The translations under genes and the position numbers were made by a program. The notes below the pieces were generated by a model. The model saw only the letters and a list, made by a program, of their open reading frames with translations, searched no databases and was not told the DNA's origin. Of a stretch of DNA of 64,000 nucleotides, positions 32,250-43,219 are shown in pieces. The stretch spans positions 310,001-374,000 of the forward strand of contig NW_024468251.1 in NCBI RefSeq assembly GCF_002104995.1, given 5' to 3'. The stretch is from Linderina pennispora. Taxonomy: Eukaryota > Kickxellomycota > Kickxellomycetes > Kickxellales > Kickxellaceae. Position 1 is the stretch's first letter. The number at the start of each line of letters is the position of its first letter.

Positions 32250-33541
32250 AGCAACGGAGGGGAGAATGAGAATGGCCCAGCGTGGCTGCGGAAATTCAGA
32301 CCATTTTCTGGAATGCATTTGTAGGCACCACGCTACGCCCTGCTGAAGCGGGCACAGAGCTCGGACATTGGCTTTCTCAATATGGAGTTTGAAGGAACGC
32401 CTAGCGACAAGAACACTAAAGGTAGAGGATGCTCTTAAAGCGTTTGTCGAGAGGACCCTTGCCCGCCACTAACCCTCACTTTACTTTTGGTAGAGGCTAC
32501 AGCAGTCGAGTTGGATACAAGAGTCTCAGCGCCTACCGCAGGTATCAGTGGAGCCGAATGGCAAAGCAATCGAACCTGCAGTTCATCTTCCACCACTGCT
32601 CTTCGCCACCGCGGCAGGTTGTTGCGTCGCCGGGGTCGAAGTACTGGGTTATAGAACACACAGCAAACAAGGTGTCTGCGATCAAGCGCTGATTCAGTGT
32701 GTCAAAGCGCGCATTCGTTCCTTGGCAATGTGCGATGCACATGGTGGGTGAACCACCGTGTATATGGTGTCGTATGCGTTCGGGTTAGCCGGCTGGTATT
32801 GGTTCTTGTTGATTTGGAATGTGAGGGCAAGCGAGTACGAGAGATAGATCTCGAACTTACCAGCGATACCTGCACAGGGGAGAAGCGGAAGCGCCAGGAT
32901 GTGGGCACAGTTGGCGAGGTGATTGCGCAGCACGGGATTTGTCATGGCCGCAGTGAGCAGTGCAACCGACAGCACCGTGTGGTACTGGCAGGTCAGTGCA
33001 GTCGGCGCACCGAGCACTGTGCAAGGCGGCAAGTTCGACATGCCAGACCAGGTCCAGCACATGCGATGGGTAGACAATGGCTCTGGGCTAGTAGTGACGC
33101 GCTCCGGCAGCGGCATCTGGCTGCAGCCCGCCAGCGGCACAGCGTCAAAGCTTGGCAGCCAGCTGCACCTGCCGGGGACTGTGTCCTGGCGATGGCAGGA
33201 ATCTGTGGTAGCGCAGGTCTCTGCCGCCACGTGCACCGCCGTGCTTTGTCCTGCCATCGCCCACAGGTGTTGCATTCTACGCAATGAATGCGGGTGGGCG
33301 GGAGCTGCATACGCGCAGGTTCCCAAAGGGCTGGGTGTGGTTGTGCGGGTCGGTACGGAAGTGCGCGTTGCTGTCGCCGTGTCGGCGGAAAGTGCTCGTG
33401 TGCCGGATGCCAGATATCGAGCCATTGTTTACGCTGTCCATGAAGCGCATGGTTGTGCAGGACGGATGGATGCTTGGCAGCCAGGGCATTGCGGTGTCGG
33501 TTGGCAAGGATCTTGTTTTGGTGCGGTTTGTGCAATAGAAT
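32250..33541 (+). CDS. Possible WD-repeat-like gene, heavily frameshifted
   Basis: The plus strand shows coding-like segments in changing frames: an N-terminal DIGFLNMEFEGTPSDKN stretch (about 32360-32415), a likely intron near 32421-32491 with a CACTAAC branch point, and a later region with TDSTVWYWQVS, MRWVDNGSGLVVTRSGSGIWLQ and a terminal GIAVSVGKDLVLVRFVQ stop near 33541. The alternation of short strands with W/V/I-rich repeats suggests a beta-propeller, but I do not recognise the family. A 243-codon open frame on the minus strand (32694-33425) is longer but has shadow-like composition. Direction and identity are therefore uncertain. Confidence 0.3.
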
Positions 33542-33556
33542 GTTAAAAATAAATAG

Positions 33557-34307
33557 CTAGGTGCTGTATGGTGCCATGGCGCTGTCGCTGTACACGTAGT
33601 ATTGGCCGGTGAGCTCGTGGCTGGCCCGCAGAGCCAGATTGGCGATAATGCGGCCCGGCAGGTCGGCTGAGATGGGGTGAGCAAGCTTCTTGGTGGCTCC
33701 AGACATGTCGCCGCCATTGCCGCTTCCCTGCGTACCTTGTAACCGCATCAATTGCATCCTGGTTCATATCCGTGTCCACGACGCCCGGATAGAACGCCAG
33801 ACAGGTGATCTCAGGGTACTCGACGCTGATGGCCTTTGAAACATAGTTCAGCGACACCTTGGTAACTCCATACGGGCCGAATGCCGGCACGGGCGCCTGG
33901 CTGGTCGACGAAGTAACGTTAATGACGTTGCCCTTGTTCCTTTTCAGGTCCTCAATGGATTTGGTAGTTAGCGCCAGAGGAGCCAGTAGATTGATTTCCG
34001 AGGATGCGCTGCCACTGCTCGGTGGTTGCCTCCAGGATTGGGCCGGTTGGCGACACTATCGCGGCATTGTTGACAATCCCGACGATATCGCCCAAGGAGC
34101 GTGCTACGCCGACAGCGCGGTCCTGCACGGAAGTCGTCGCTGATGTCTCCGGTAACGCCGATAAACTGCGACGAGGATGATTGAAGCTCAGTGAGGGCGG
34201 AGGCGGTGCGGGCCACGCCGACCACGCAGACGCCCTGGTGAGAGCAGGTGCTGGGCGGCACTCCTGCCTATTCCCTTGGATGCGCCGGTCACAATGACAA
34301 CTTTCAT
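33557..34307 (-). CDS. Short-chain dehydrogenase/reductase
   Basis: This is an NAD(P)-dependent oxidoreductase of the classical SDR family, about 248 aa. The ATG is at 34307 with the cofactor motif VIVTGASKGIG. Next come an NNAAIV-like segment after GDIVGIV, the active-site YGVTK (Tyr and Lys of YxxxK; about 33855) and the family-typical CLAFYPGVVDTDM. The C-terminus reads HELTGQYYVYSDS. Single extra bases near 34240, 34135, 34010 and 33740 break the frame. The closest type is the sepiapterin-reductase-like/YIR035C-like cytosolic SDR, but the substrate cannot be deduced. Confidence 0.8.
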
Positions 34308-34727
34308 GATACGGGAAGATAGGGTGTACAGAAGAAAATCAAGCAACTGCGGAGATTGAAACGAACCAGCAGAGCAGGTCAGCTGGACAGCTGTAGTGCG
34401 TGTGAGGAGAGGTTGATGTGATGCACGTATGGGGGAGAAGATTGCCCGCGTACACCCTAATTATCCAGTCCGTTGCAACGTGCACTATACCATGAGGAGT
34501 GCGAAAGAAAGTAGGGCCCTGGCATTACCCCCAGCTATTGTCCATGGACAGGTGGTCCAAGCGAAGGGGGAGCGAAATTAGGAGCCGCCCTGTATGCGCA
34601 AATTGCCTTGCCAGGGCAGTAGGGGGCGCCAGACTCTGAGCTCCCCTTTGCTTCACCTTTATGCTACTCTGCCATTTTCCTTGAAATAGTTTTTTTTTTT
34701 TTGGACATTCCAGCAGCTTATACCGAA
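34308..34727. promoter_or_regulatory. Divergent promoter between SDR and PB1/UBA-like gene
   Basis: About 420 bp hold both promoters. A run of 12 T at 34691-34702, ending 25 bp before the ATG at 34728, is the only notable feature. Confidence 0.5.
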
Positions 34728-37129
34728 ATGTCGGATGCAAGCGACAGCAACAAGCCCGAGAAGCCGAGCAAAAGCGGCTCGGGTGCCAAAGAAGAGGGAT
34801 TTATCCGCGGCATTCGGAGCAAGCTGCGTAAAGTAAGGAGCAAGAAGGGCAAGGCCGCAGAGTCCAGCGGCAGCTCCAGCGACGAGCCGCAGCAGTCGCC
34901 CACACCCTACCAGTCGGCCACAACAGTGTCGCGGGCGATGCCGAAGGACTCGGTGGCCAGCGTGCGCGGGACCACGCGGGCAGGGTCAGCTGGTGGCGGC
35001 GAGCCGTTCAGAGTGAAGTTTGTCAATGCCAAGGGCGACGCGACAATGGTGGATGTGAATCCGATGGAGAAATTCGAGAGCCTTGTGCATCGGGTACGTG
35101 TACATACGCAAAAACCAGTTTCTTGGTACACACGAGGTGCCATGGAATGGAATGCAGCTCTGTGTGAGTGTTTTTTGTTGCTAAATCGGGAAATACTGAT
35201 GCGTAGGTTGCCGATAAGCTGCGGATGTCGCAACACGGTCAGTACATTCTCATGTACAAGGACCCAGACGACCAGGAGATTGGCGTGGCATGCACAGACA
35301 ACATGCATGAGATGTTCCGGCTATTTGAGCCGGGCAGTCGATTCCAGCTCAAGATCGTGCAGTTCAACGGTAACAACAGCGCTGCTATCGAAAATGTTGC
35401 GAGCATCTGGGGGTCGTCACACACGCCATCGCAGTTCCAGTCCTTAGTGATCAACGAGTACGAGAGCGATTCGTCCGAGTCCTCGCTGGATCTGACCAAT
35501 ATCCAGATGGAGGACCAGAAGCAGAAAATCAAGAAGCAGGATAGCAAGAAGCAGGATAGCAAGAAGCAGGAGATGCTGGAGAAGCCCAAAGTCAGCAGCA
35601 ACTCCGACAGCATCGAGAAGCTCACCGAGCACGCTATGGCTGCTGCCTCTGCGGCTGCCGTTGCTGCCGCTGTCAAAGCCGACCAAACAGTAGATGAGGC
35701 CATCGAGGACATCGAGGACATCGAGGAGACTGTTGTAGAAGCCGCCAGCTCGGTCGGCGCCAAGGTCGAGGAGGCCAAGACCAAAGTTGAGGAAACCAAG
35801 ACGAAGGTGGAACAGAAGGTCGACAAGGTCAAGGTTGAGGTGATCGACGAGCTCCAAGAGGAGCTGGACGAGTACAAGGTCAAAGTTAACGCCAAGAAGA
35901 CCACCAAGCCGCCAAAGCACCCTCATGGCAAACACGAGGAAGCCATAGAGACCGCCATTGGTATTGAGGAGACAGCAACCGGCAAGGAGATGGTCGAGGT
36001 TGTTACCACGACGGTTGTTAAGCGGCCTGATAGCTCACAGGACACGGGGAGCGAGAGCCTGGAGGCAGCAATCAGAAAGCTGCAGGAGACAGTGGCCACT
36101 ATCACGCAGTCGATGGTGAAGATGGGCGAGGATCATCGTTTGGCCATGGGCCGTTTGCATGCAGAGCTCCAGGAGACTAACAAGAAGGAGGCAAAGGAGA
36201 AGGAGGAGTCTGCAACCAAGGTAGAGGTCGACATCAAGACTGAAACCAAGGCTGATGCCAAGACTGAGGTGAAAACAAATGTACAGACAAGTACGACGAT
36301 TGAGGAGGTGGCTGAAGAGAAGGTCGAGGAGACGGCAGACATTGAGACAATCTCTATTGATATCTTTGACGACAAGTCCGAGATGAAGCCCGAGACGAAA
36401 CCCGAGACCAAGGTGGATGTAGACATAGATGTCAAGGTCGACGAGAAGAAGGACGAGAAGAAATCTGAGGAGAAAATCGATGTCAATGTTGAGGTCAAGA
36501 AGTCTGAGGAGGAGACGACCAAGGTTGATGTCAAGGTTGACGAGAAGAAGGACGAGAAGAAGGATGACAAGAAGGACGAGAGTATCCACCTCAAGGTCGA
36601 TGTCGAAGAGAAGTCCAAGGGAGAGCTTGTGGAAGAAAAGGTCACGGTCAAGGTCGAAGAGTCTGTGGTGAAGAAGAAGAAACCCAGCAACGAGGAGGTT
36701 ATCAAGATCGATATATGTGAAACAGCGCATCACGGCAGCCACCATCACCACCACCACCACCATGGCGCAATCCGTGTCGATGATCTTAGCTCTGGATTCG
36801 TTGTGACCACCGGTCCATATAACAACGGGTTCTTTCAGCAGGGGTTTGCTGAGACCGGCATGCCATCGTCATTTTCGCGGCCACGCTTCATGATGTCGCC
36901 GTTCACACCGTCAATTGGGTACAGTGTCGAGGATTTCAAGTTCAGGTTTGGGAATCCAGGCGATTTCCCGAGCAAGGCACTGTGCATGGGCGATACAGTT
37001 GCGTGCCCCCACTGCTTGAAGATTAAGATCAAGGAGATGGGCTATGACTGCACTGAGGCGCACCTGGCTTCGTTGCTTGACGTGTATAACGGCGATGCTC
37101 GCAGAGTTATCGAATTTGTCACCCGCTAA
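34728..37129 (+). CDS. PB1-domain protein with charged repeats, His tract and C-terminal UBA-like domain
   Basis: The two-exon gene (34728-35093; 35207-37129; 113-bp intron with GTACGT donor) encodes 762 aa. After a Lys/Ser-rich start (FIRGIRSKLRKVRSKKGK) comes a PB1-like domain spanning the intron: FRVKFVNAKGDATMV, then the acidic YKDPDDQEIGVACTD segment. The middle 450 residues are extremely charged, with KKQDS repeats, predicted coiled coils and Lys/Glu/Asp repeats (VDEKKDEKK). An eight-His tract lies at about 36738-36762. The last 45 residues (KIKEMGYDCTEAHLASLLDVYNGDARRVIEFV, split here as one helical bundle) resemble a UBA domain. PB1 first and UBA last is the layout of p62/NBR1-type autophagy receptors, but the ZZ and FW domains of NBR1 are absent and I see no clear LIR motif, so that role is a hypothesis. 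Confidence 0.65.
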
Positions 37130-37454
37130 TATGCGTGTTTATGCGATCTACTCTTTTTTACACATACTTCTGAATATAAACTGCCATTCCACTACAGTTA
37201 ATTGCATTTGATATGAACAGGGGGAGCGCTTATTTGTGAGAATGTTCTAATCTGGATTGAGCAGCGGGTGCTGCAACTTCAAGACGACGAGTAAACTCTT
37301 GGTGGTGGTTTGTCCATGCAATCGCCATGAGGTCAGCACTTGAGCACCAGGCTTGATCAAGGAAAGTGTGAGGATTTAGTTGCTGGTATATGTTTTCCTA
37401 TATCTGATAGCTGGGCAGAGTGCCAAGGGAATAGCTGCTGTTTTGCACGCGTCC

Positions 37455-38890
37455 ATCTACTCAGTTATCCCATGTCGCTTCCATACCAGCCAGCCTTGTA
37501 AACAGAGAATAGCGCTGAATATCCAGTCGTTTGGCAATATCCATATCCGAGCAACTCTCATCCAGATGGCCGAACATGGGGCTGATGAGCTCATAACATT
37601 TGTGCGGCCACAAAATAAATAGACCGCTATCCGCCTTGGTTCCTCTACTTGTTCCCTACGAGTATGGCATACATCATGACATCCTCTATGGATACCACCA
37701 TTTGCATGCAGTATATCTGTCAGATCGATATCAGGTTTCAGCTGCTTGAGGTATGGTAGGTGCTTGGACACTCGAAATAGCTGGTGAAGTGTGAAGTAGA
37801 TATTTGGCATGTCCAGGATCTCAATATTCTGACTGATGAGACCAATAGGTACAGAAATGGTGCTGGATTTCCCCATGCCTACTAGCTTTCAGAACTCTTG
37901 CTCCAGGAGCAATAATGAATAGGCACTCTGGCACCTCACAAAAACCCGCACAGCGCTGAATCCTGCCACCAACTCTACAGTCTGATATATCCATTCCGAA
38001 TTGTTGGAGTCCAGAAAGTCGATTGCTACAGAAAATACCACACTCACGCAGGGTCGAAGCCGTTCGAGGGCGTAGCTGCATGTACTGAGCCTCCAGTGAA
38101 GGGTCATTCCCTTGAAAGGACATCGTTATTGAATCGATACCTGCACACGATCACCAATCTTTTGAGAGCAAGGAGTGGAATGCCAGGCAGTGGATCAGGT
38201 TCAGTTGTATCCACTGGATTCTCAATGCGATAGCGTAGCCTCAATGGCCATATGTGAGGATACACAATAGGGATACCATCGTCGCTTGTAGTCACCATTG
38301 CAAATACTTTATGAGAGGAGCTTCTGACGCTAAGGTGTTTTGGGATGGGGCGCTACGCCAAATAGTCTTGATCTTGACCTCATGTGACTGTGTAGATACA
38401 GATGCAAACGCCAAGGCGCACAATTTTGACAGAGCTGCAGGTAGAAAGCACTGCATTCTACATTTCTGGCCACGTACTGCAGCTGAAGTTGCGCAAGAAA
38501 ACAAGCCTCGGAGCTATCCTGAGAGCAGCTGGATATATCGCTACAGAGGAATTTGGAAATGGGAAATTCACGACAAGGGCTCACATTGTCACTATCCTCA
38601 GAAAGGGGAAGGTCGATCAGCGCCGCAGTGGCCGACAGGCATTTCGGTAGGCACATGGGGGGTTCTAGAGGGACTGGGTCTATTAAACGATAGTATGCCA
38701 TAAAGCCGCTCCAGTAAACTGTTAATGCTATGGCGCATGGAGTACTTCCATGACAAACTGCCGTAAAAATCTACCAGTGAGTATCGGTTGTAGCTATTGT
38801 TGGTGGAGGCAGAAGGGTTCGGATCACTGCGCCAGAAGGCATTTCCATACAGATTTTGGTAGGAACTTCTCTCCAATGGCAGCACGAGAG
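37455..38890 (-). pseudogene. LRR/F-box-like multicopy family gene, broken
   Basis: On the minus strand, consecutive open segments in different frames carry leucine-repeat-like sequence: QLQYVARNVECSAFYLQLC (about 38500), DDGIPIVYPHIWPLRLRY and LALKRLVIVCRYRF (about 38250-38130), LEAQYMQLRPRTASTLREC (about 38080), and EILDMPNIYFTLHQLF with HLPYLKQLKPDIDL (about 37830-37720). The order matches an uncharacterised, highly expanded protein family that I associate with Kickxellales. Most frame changes fit one extra base, as in the core genes, so it might be a real gene with sequencing errors. An in-frame stop near 37890 and the lack of a clear N-terminus argue for a decayed copy. Confidence 0.4.
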
Positions 38891-40020
38891 AAGTGTCTCG
38901 GGTACATGCAAATGTGGAACATGACCTAATTGTTTCATAACTTGCCTACCAACCAGAGCTCACAAAACGCAAAAGTCAACAGTCCTTTCTAGCATGGAGA
39001 TGTGCAGGTTTTAGGCAAGCTTTGGGGATGTGAAGGCATGGCAGAAGGCTGGTATGAAAACTGGCAGAAAAATAGACAAGTGAATAGTAATGAAGTAGGA
39101 AAGAACGCGGTAGGTGCTCTTGCTGCCATTTATTGTGAGCAGAGTTCTGGAGATATGCGAATGTCCACCATTTGCCACGGCTACGATGCCAGCATCAGGC
39201 CGACTGCATAGCAGGCAAGCAACTACTCGCCCATCAGCATTGCAAACAGCCTTCAGAAATCAGCAACTGGTGGATGCTGAATTGTCGATATGATTACGGA
39301 TTTGTGGTGGCTATTGGCGCATCACCTGTAGTATCTGGTAGTAGTATCCGTCATCAGCAAAGTGTCATAGATGGTCTGGCTATATCTAAAGTGATGAGAA
39401 ATCCAGCAATTTTGTTATCGTTGAACTAGTTGTACGACTATACGGCGCAAAGCAAAAAGAAGATGGTTTTCTTGGCAGATACCCAGGTCGCCTTCATTCC
39501 AGTGCAAGTGTTGGTGTAGAAACATCATCGGAGTAATGGCGTACCAATTGACGATTCAGATCCACAGAACCATGATCAGCGGGCTGAGTTCCAGTCTCAA
39601 TACAGGCACCAGAATCATCTATGCACCATTGCACCCTGCAGTGGCACACAATTGCTGGATTGCACATGCAATTGACAGAATGGCATCCCTTATTAGCTGA
39701 CGATATCCTTGTCTTGTACACGACTTTGCATTTCCCAATTGCACCAATTGCACCAATTGACAGCGTATCGTGACATCAAAAATGACTGGGATTTCCCTTT
39801 GTAGTGGTATAAGAACATGTGCTGATATCCGAAATGGCATGCTCCCAGCACTTATTGCGGCAATCGCAGCCCACGCTATTGGGAGTGAATATGAGTGCAT
39901 GCATGTCCTTTCTACGGTAAGTGTTTTCAAGGACTATACCCAATTTTATAAATGCATATAATTGGCACAATCGGTATTCAGCGAGAATGCATATCTGCTG
40001 CTTGGGCATGGCAGTCATCC
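38891..40020. other. Gene-poor AT-rich stretch
   Basis: Only short ORFs are present. Near 39735-39770 there is a short direct repeat of CACCAATTG-type units. No domain or RNA gene is recognised. Confidence 0.45.
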
Positions 40021-40028
40021 GTCCACAT

Positions 40029-40191
40029 ATATAAAAGGCAAGACACCCCCGCCAACTCGTCTTCCACCAACACCAACCAGCAACTCCTCAGTACCCAACC
40101 AACTTCAACAATGAACGCCTACGCTACTATCCTCGCCATCGCTGCTGTCGCCGTCGCTTCGGCCAACGCCCAGGTCTTCTGGATCCACTGA
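40029..40191 (+). pseudogene. Head of a secreted-protein gene: promoter, leader and signal peptide, then stop
   Basis: A TATA box (ATATATAAAAGG at about 40027-40038), a CA-rich unstructured leader of about 70 bp and an ATG at 40110 resemble a well-expressed gene. The ORF encodes a good signal peptide (MNAYATILAIAAVAVASANA) followed by only QVFWIH and a stop. Nothing downstream continues a secreted protein in any frame. The likely explanation is loss or replacement of the mature region, with adjoining sequence that looks like family debris. A genuine 26-residue precursor is possible but unlikely. Confidence 0.45.
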
Positions 40192-40194
40192 TGG

Positions 40195-41155
40195 GAATCT
40201 CCCATGTCTGACACTCTGTTTTGTGGAGTTTGATATCTAGTCTTTGTAATCTGTCGACAAATATATACTGCAGCACTATATCTGTTTTGCGCCATGGCAG
40301 AACTGAAAACCAATCTACAATATACTTGCGCACTGCTCGTGTGTGGTCACATATAGCCTTCTTTAATACTGCCCAGCATGGCCATGCCAGACGACACCAC
40401 ACTGCTATGAAGACATATGTCCAATCCAGTATATCCACAGAATAGTATCCAGACTATAGCAGTTGAGACAAATAAAACCGACTGCCTGCCTCATGGCCAT
40501 GGTGCCTGCACTGTGGCACTCTGTTCTACCATGTCTGTGCTCCTCATTAACGGCACTGTTGCTATCCAAACTCCTTATATATCTCAGATACATGCTCGTA
40601 GATCACGACTATAATGTAGACGACTGCGGTAGGTCTACACGTAGCCTCACACCATGTCTTTGCATTCTTTTTCTTTGTGTCAAGCACACAGCACACCTGA
40701 TACCCAGTGGCTTCTGCATCCCAGGCAGCATGTATTTTTAGCAAGTGGATTATTCCGGTTCCCATCGGGATTTCAATCCGGCCTGCTTGAGACTGGTTAT
40801 GTAATAGTTGTCCCTTCCCCATATTTGTATCTGCGCCTGTAGTAGGAGAACCAGGAATCAACACAAAACTGCAAGAGCAAGGTATTTTTAGCACCACTGG
40901 CTTTTCAAGCTCCGCTGCTGCTCAGCCCTGCTGCCATGTCTTTGCACTATGCAAAGCCTGCTTTCATCTTGCTGCATGCATCTGTGCCAATGTATTCACC
41001 TTGCACCGACTTGGTCAAACTGGGTGATGGACTAATAATAGCGCCGATGGTCTTTCGTGATTTTTCTAAAATTACACCCCAAGCCTTTAGTCAGCAGGCA
41101 CACATGGCGCTTGTGCATATCATGACCGTGCACTGGTGATGAGCTGGTAACTGAG
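40195..41155. other. Gene-poor stretch upstream of the lysozyme gene
   Basis: No convincing gene is seen. Minus-strand ORFs at 40127-40438 and 40405-40593 have composition like degraded family sequence but no recognisable domain. The end of the stretch is the lysozyme promoter. Confidence 0.4.
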
Positions 41156-41160
41156 CACGC

Positions 41161-41168
41161 ATATAAAA
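41161..41168 (+). promoter_or_regulatory. TATA box of lysozyme gene
   Basis: ATATAAAA lies about 110 bp upstream of the ATG at 41272, the same layout as the truncated secreted gene at 40029. Confidence 0.5.
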
Positions 41169-41271
41169 GCCAGAGGAATCTTCCAGCGAAAAGTGGAAAG
41201 AGCATCAACACTCGGATTCCAACAAAAACATTAGCTTTTACATAACCGCAAAAACCCTTCAACATACAGCC

Positions 41272-42150
41272 ATGAAGATCTCTTCCATCTCTGCCATTGC
41301 CCTCGTCTCCCTCTCCCAGGTTGCATCCGGGTATGCCATCAAGGGAAACAACGTCAACTGCCGCTCTGGCCCTGGCACAAGCTACGGTGTTGTCCGCTCA
41401 TACAGCAGTGGCGACGACGTCACGCTCTCCTGCCAGACCGAAGGTGAATCAATCAAGGGCGATTCGCTGTGGGACAAAACCCAGGACGGGTGCTATGTTG
41501 CCGACTACTATGTCAAAACCGGATCCAGCAGCTACGTCGCTGACAAGTGTGGTGCATCTGGTGGAAACACTGGCAACATTGGCAACACTGGCAACACTGG
41601 CAGCACCGGCAACACCGGCAACACCGGCAGCACTGGCAGCAGCGGGTTCTGCAGGACTCTGAACTCTGCAGCTGTCAGCCTGATCAAAGAGTATGAGAGC
41701 TCCAACAAATTCGAGGCAGCCCCCTCGCCTGACCCCATCGGCCTGCCGACTGTCGGCTTTGGCCACCGATGCCAGACCAAGGGCTGCGGTGAGGTCAAGT
41801 ACAGCTTCCCGCTGAGCCAGTCCACTGCCGACGCCCTGCTCAACGACGACATCCCTGCCTACTCGTCGTGCCTTGCCACGTACCTCAAGAGCTCGATCAT
41901 GCTCAACGACAACCAGTGGGGTGCGCTGACATCGTGGGTGTTCAATGTCGGTTGCTCCAACGCGAAGTCATCGACCCTGATCAGGCGGCTGAATGCCGGC
42001 GAGAATCCAGGCACGGTGGCTGCACAGGAGCTGCCCAAGTGGCGCCTGGCTGGTGGAAGAGTGTTTGATGGGCTTGTCCGCCGCCGTAATGCCGAGATCA
42101 ACCTGTTCAACACACCCTCATCAAAGCTGGCTTTCCCCAACTGCCAGTAA
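41272..42150 (+). CDS. Secreted lysozyme: SH3b domain plus GH24 (phage-type) domain
   Basis: This intact intronless 292-aa protein is a predicted secreted peptidoglycan hydrolase. A signal peptide (MKISSISAIALVSLSQVASG) leads to a bacterial-type SH3 domain (residues about 22-90; NVNCRSGPGTSYGVV, DGCYVADYYVKTG) that would bind cell wall. A Gly/Asn/Thr/Ser repeat linker follows (41565-41640). The GH24 domain (about 125-290) shows the catalytic Glu in LIKEYESS, then DPIGLPTVGFGH, the ALLNDDI helix, LNDNQWGALTSWVFNVGC, STLIRRLNAG and LVRRRNAEINLF, all typical of T4-like endolysins and bacterial lysozymes. Pairs of Cys suit an extracellular protein. GH24 enzymes in fungi are thought to come from bacteria by transfer; target is probably bacterial wall. 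Confidence 0.92.
   Translation: MKISSISAIALVSLSQVASGYAIKGNNVNCRSGPGTSYGVVRSYSSGDDVTLSCQTEGESIKGDSLWDKTQDGCYVADYYVKTGSSSYVADKCGASGGNTGNIGNTGNTGSTGNTGNTGSTGSSGFCRTLNSAAVSLIKEYESSNKFEAAPSPDPIGLPTVGFGHRCQTKGCGEVKYSFPLSQSTADALLNDDIPAYSSCLATYLKSSIMLNDNQWGALTSWVFNVGCSNAKSSTLIRRLNAGENPGTVAAQELPKWRLAGGRVFDGLVRRRNAEINLFNTPSSKLAFPNCQ
41566..41640 (+). repeat. Gly-Asn-Thr-Gly linker repeat in lysozyme
   Basis: Imperfect 9-bp units (GGCAACACT-like) repeat about eight times and encode the flexible linker between the SH3b and GH24 domains. Confidence 0.8.
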
Positions 42151-42844
42151 TCTCGACCCAGCTGGAGGCTCACTCTGTAAAAATTGTATCAAAAGGGCCA
42201 AGCGATAGTGCTCTTGCAACATAAAACTGTCAGTATATTCGTAAATACCATCATTTTCTGAACTATTGGGCATTCCTCTGGATATGAATGGAGCAGAGCA
42301 CAGAGTTTTCAGTCGCAGCACAGATGAGACTCGTGTATATTGCTCCAAGAACCAAGTATGGAGATCTGCCGCCAAATTGTGCCGGATGGGAGGAGTGGGT
42401 GGCAAGGAGAAGGCGATGCACTCAACAAGTTTGCACATGCCATGCAGTACAAACTTGTCGATATGTATACGACCTGTGCAAGAAAAGGCACGGTTGAGCA
42501 CGTCTCCGAGTGCTTGCTACTCAAATGTGAAGCCATATAGTACATCTCTACAGCACCTTTGCTCGAATGGCATTGCCATTTCATCGTCAAGAAAGGTCAG
42601 CTAATTATATGGTAAGAAACCCTTGACTGCTTTGTTGGCTTATACGCTGCCATGGCCCCTATCGCAGCACAACTTCATTACCTAAAGGTTTGCAACTGTT
42701 GTAGCCCTATTTAAGGGACTATAACTACCGTTTAGACATCCGCGCCTAATACATTACTGGGAAACCTGAATTATATTAATCAAAAGTTGAGATGAATCTT
42801 ACCCAGGCCACTTCCTAGCGTGGCTCGGTGTCAGCATATATATC
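42151..42844. other. Gene-poor stretch downstream of lysozyme
   Basis: This holds the lysozyme 3' region and AT-rich sequence with short overlapping ORFs on both strands. I recognise nothing in it. Confidence 0.4.
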
Positions 42845-43219
42845 TCATGATGTTGTTCCAAGTTCAACCTCGATAGGTAATGAGTCTAATCCATCTTCTT
42901 GGACCGACTGTGTCGCACAATGGTTCCACTTGTTCGGTTGTGGTATAATCATCACACAATGCCATTGGGGTTTGTCCACATATACAGTCTTTTCAGTCTC
43001 AGGTAGGTTTATCCACATGGTAATCAGAAGGTTGCCGACTTCGTCAATGTCAGCTCCAGGATTCTCTTTGCGTGCATGGCCTATGTTTCCTAGCAAAAAG
43101 CGCCCTACTGCAGCCTTGCCGTATTTGTCAAATTCTGTCAGAAATTTCTGGCATAGGCTATCATCTCTAGCCTATGCTGCATCACCAGTATTCTTGTTAG
43201 CATCGTCGGAAGTAGACAT
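42845..43219 (-). pseudogene. HMG-box pseudogene
   Basis: The minus strand from an ATG at 43219 reads MSTSDDANKNTGDAA then an in-frame TAG; beyond it, the frame continues as an HMG-box: a KYGKAA start, HARKENPGADIDEVGNLL and the typical MWINLPETEKTVY helix-3 start. HMG-boxes bind DNA and are found in mating-type and stress regulators. The N-terminal basic residues of the box are eroded and the protein stops after about 35 further residues. I read it as a decayed copy. Confidence 0.5.
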
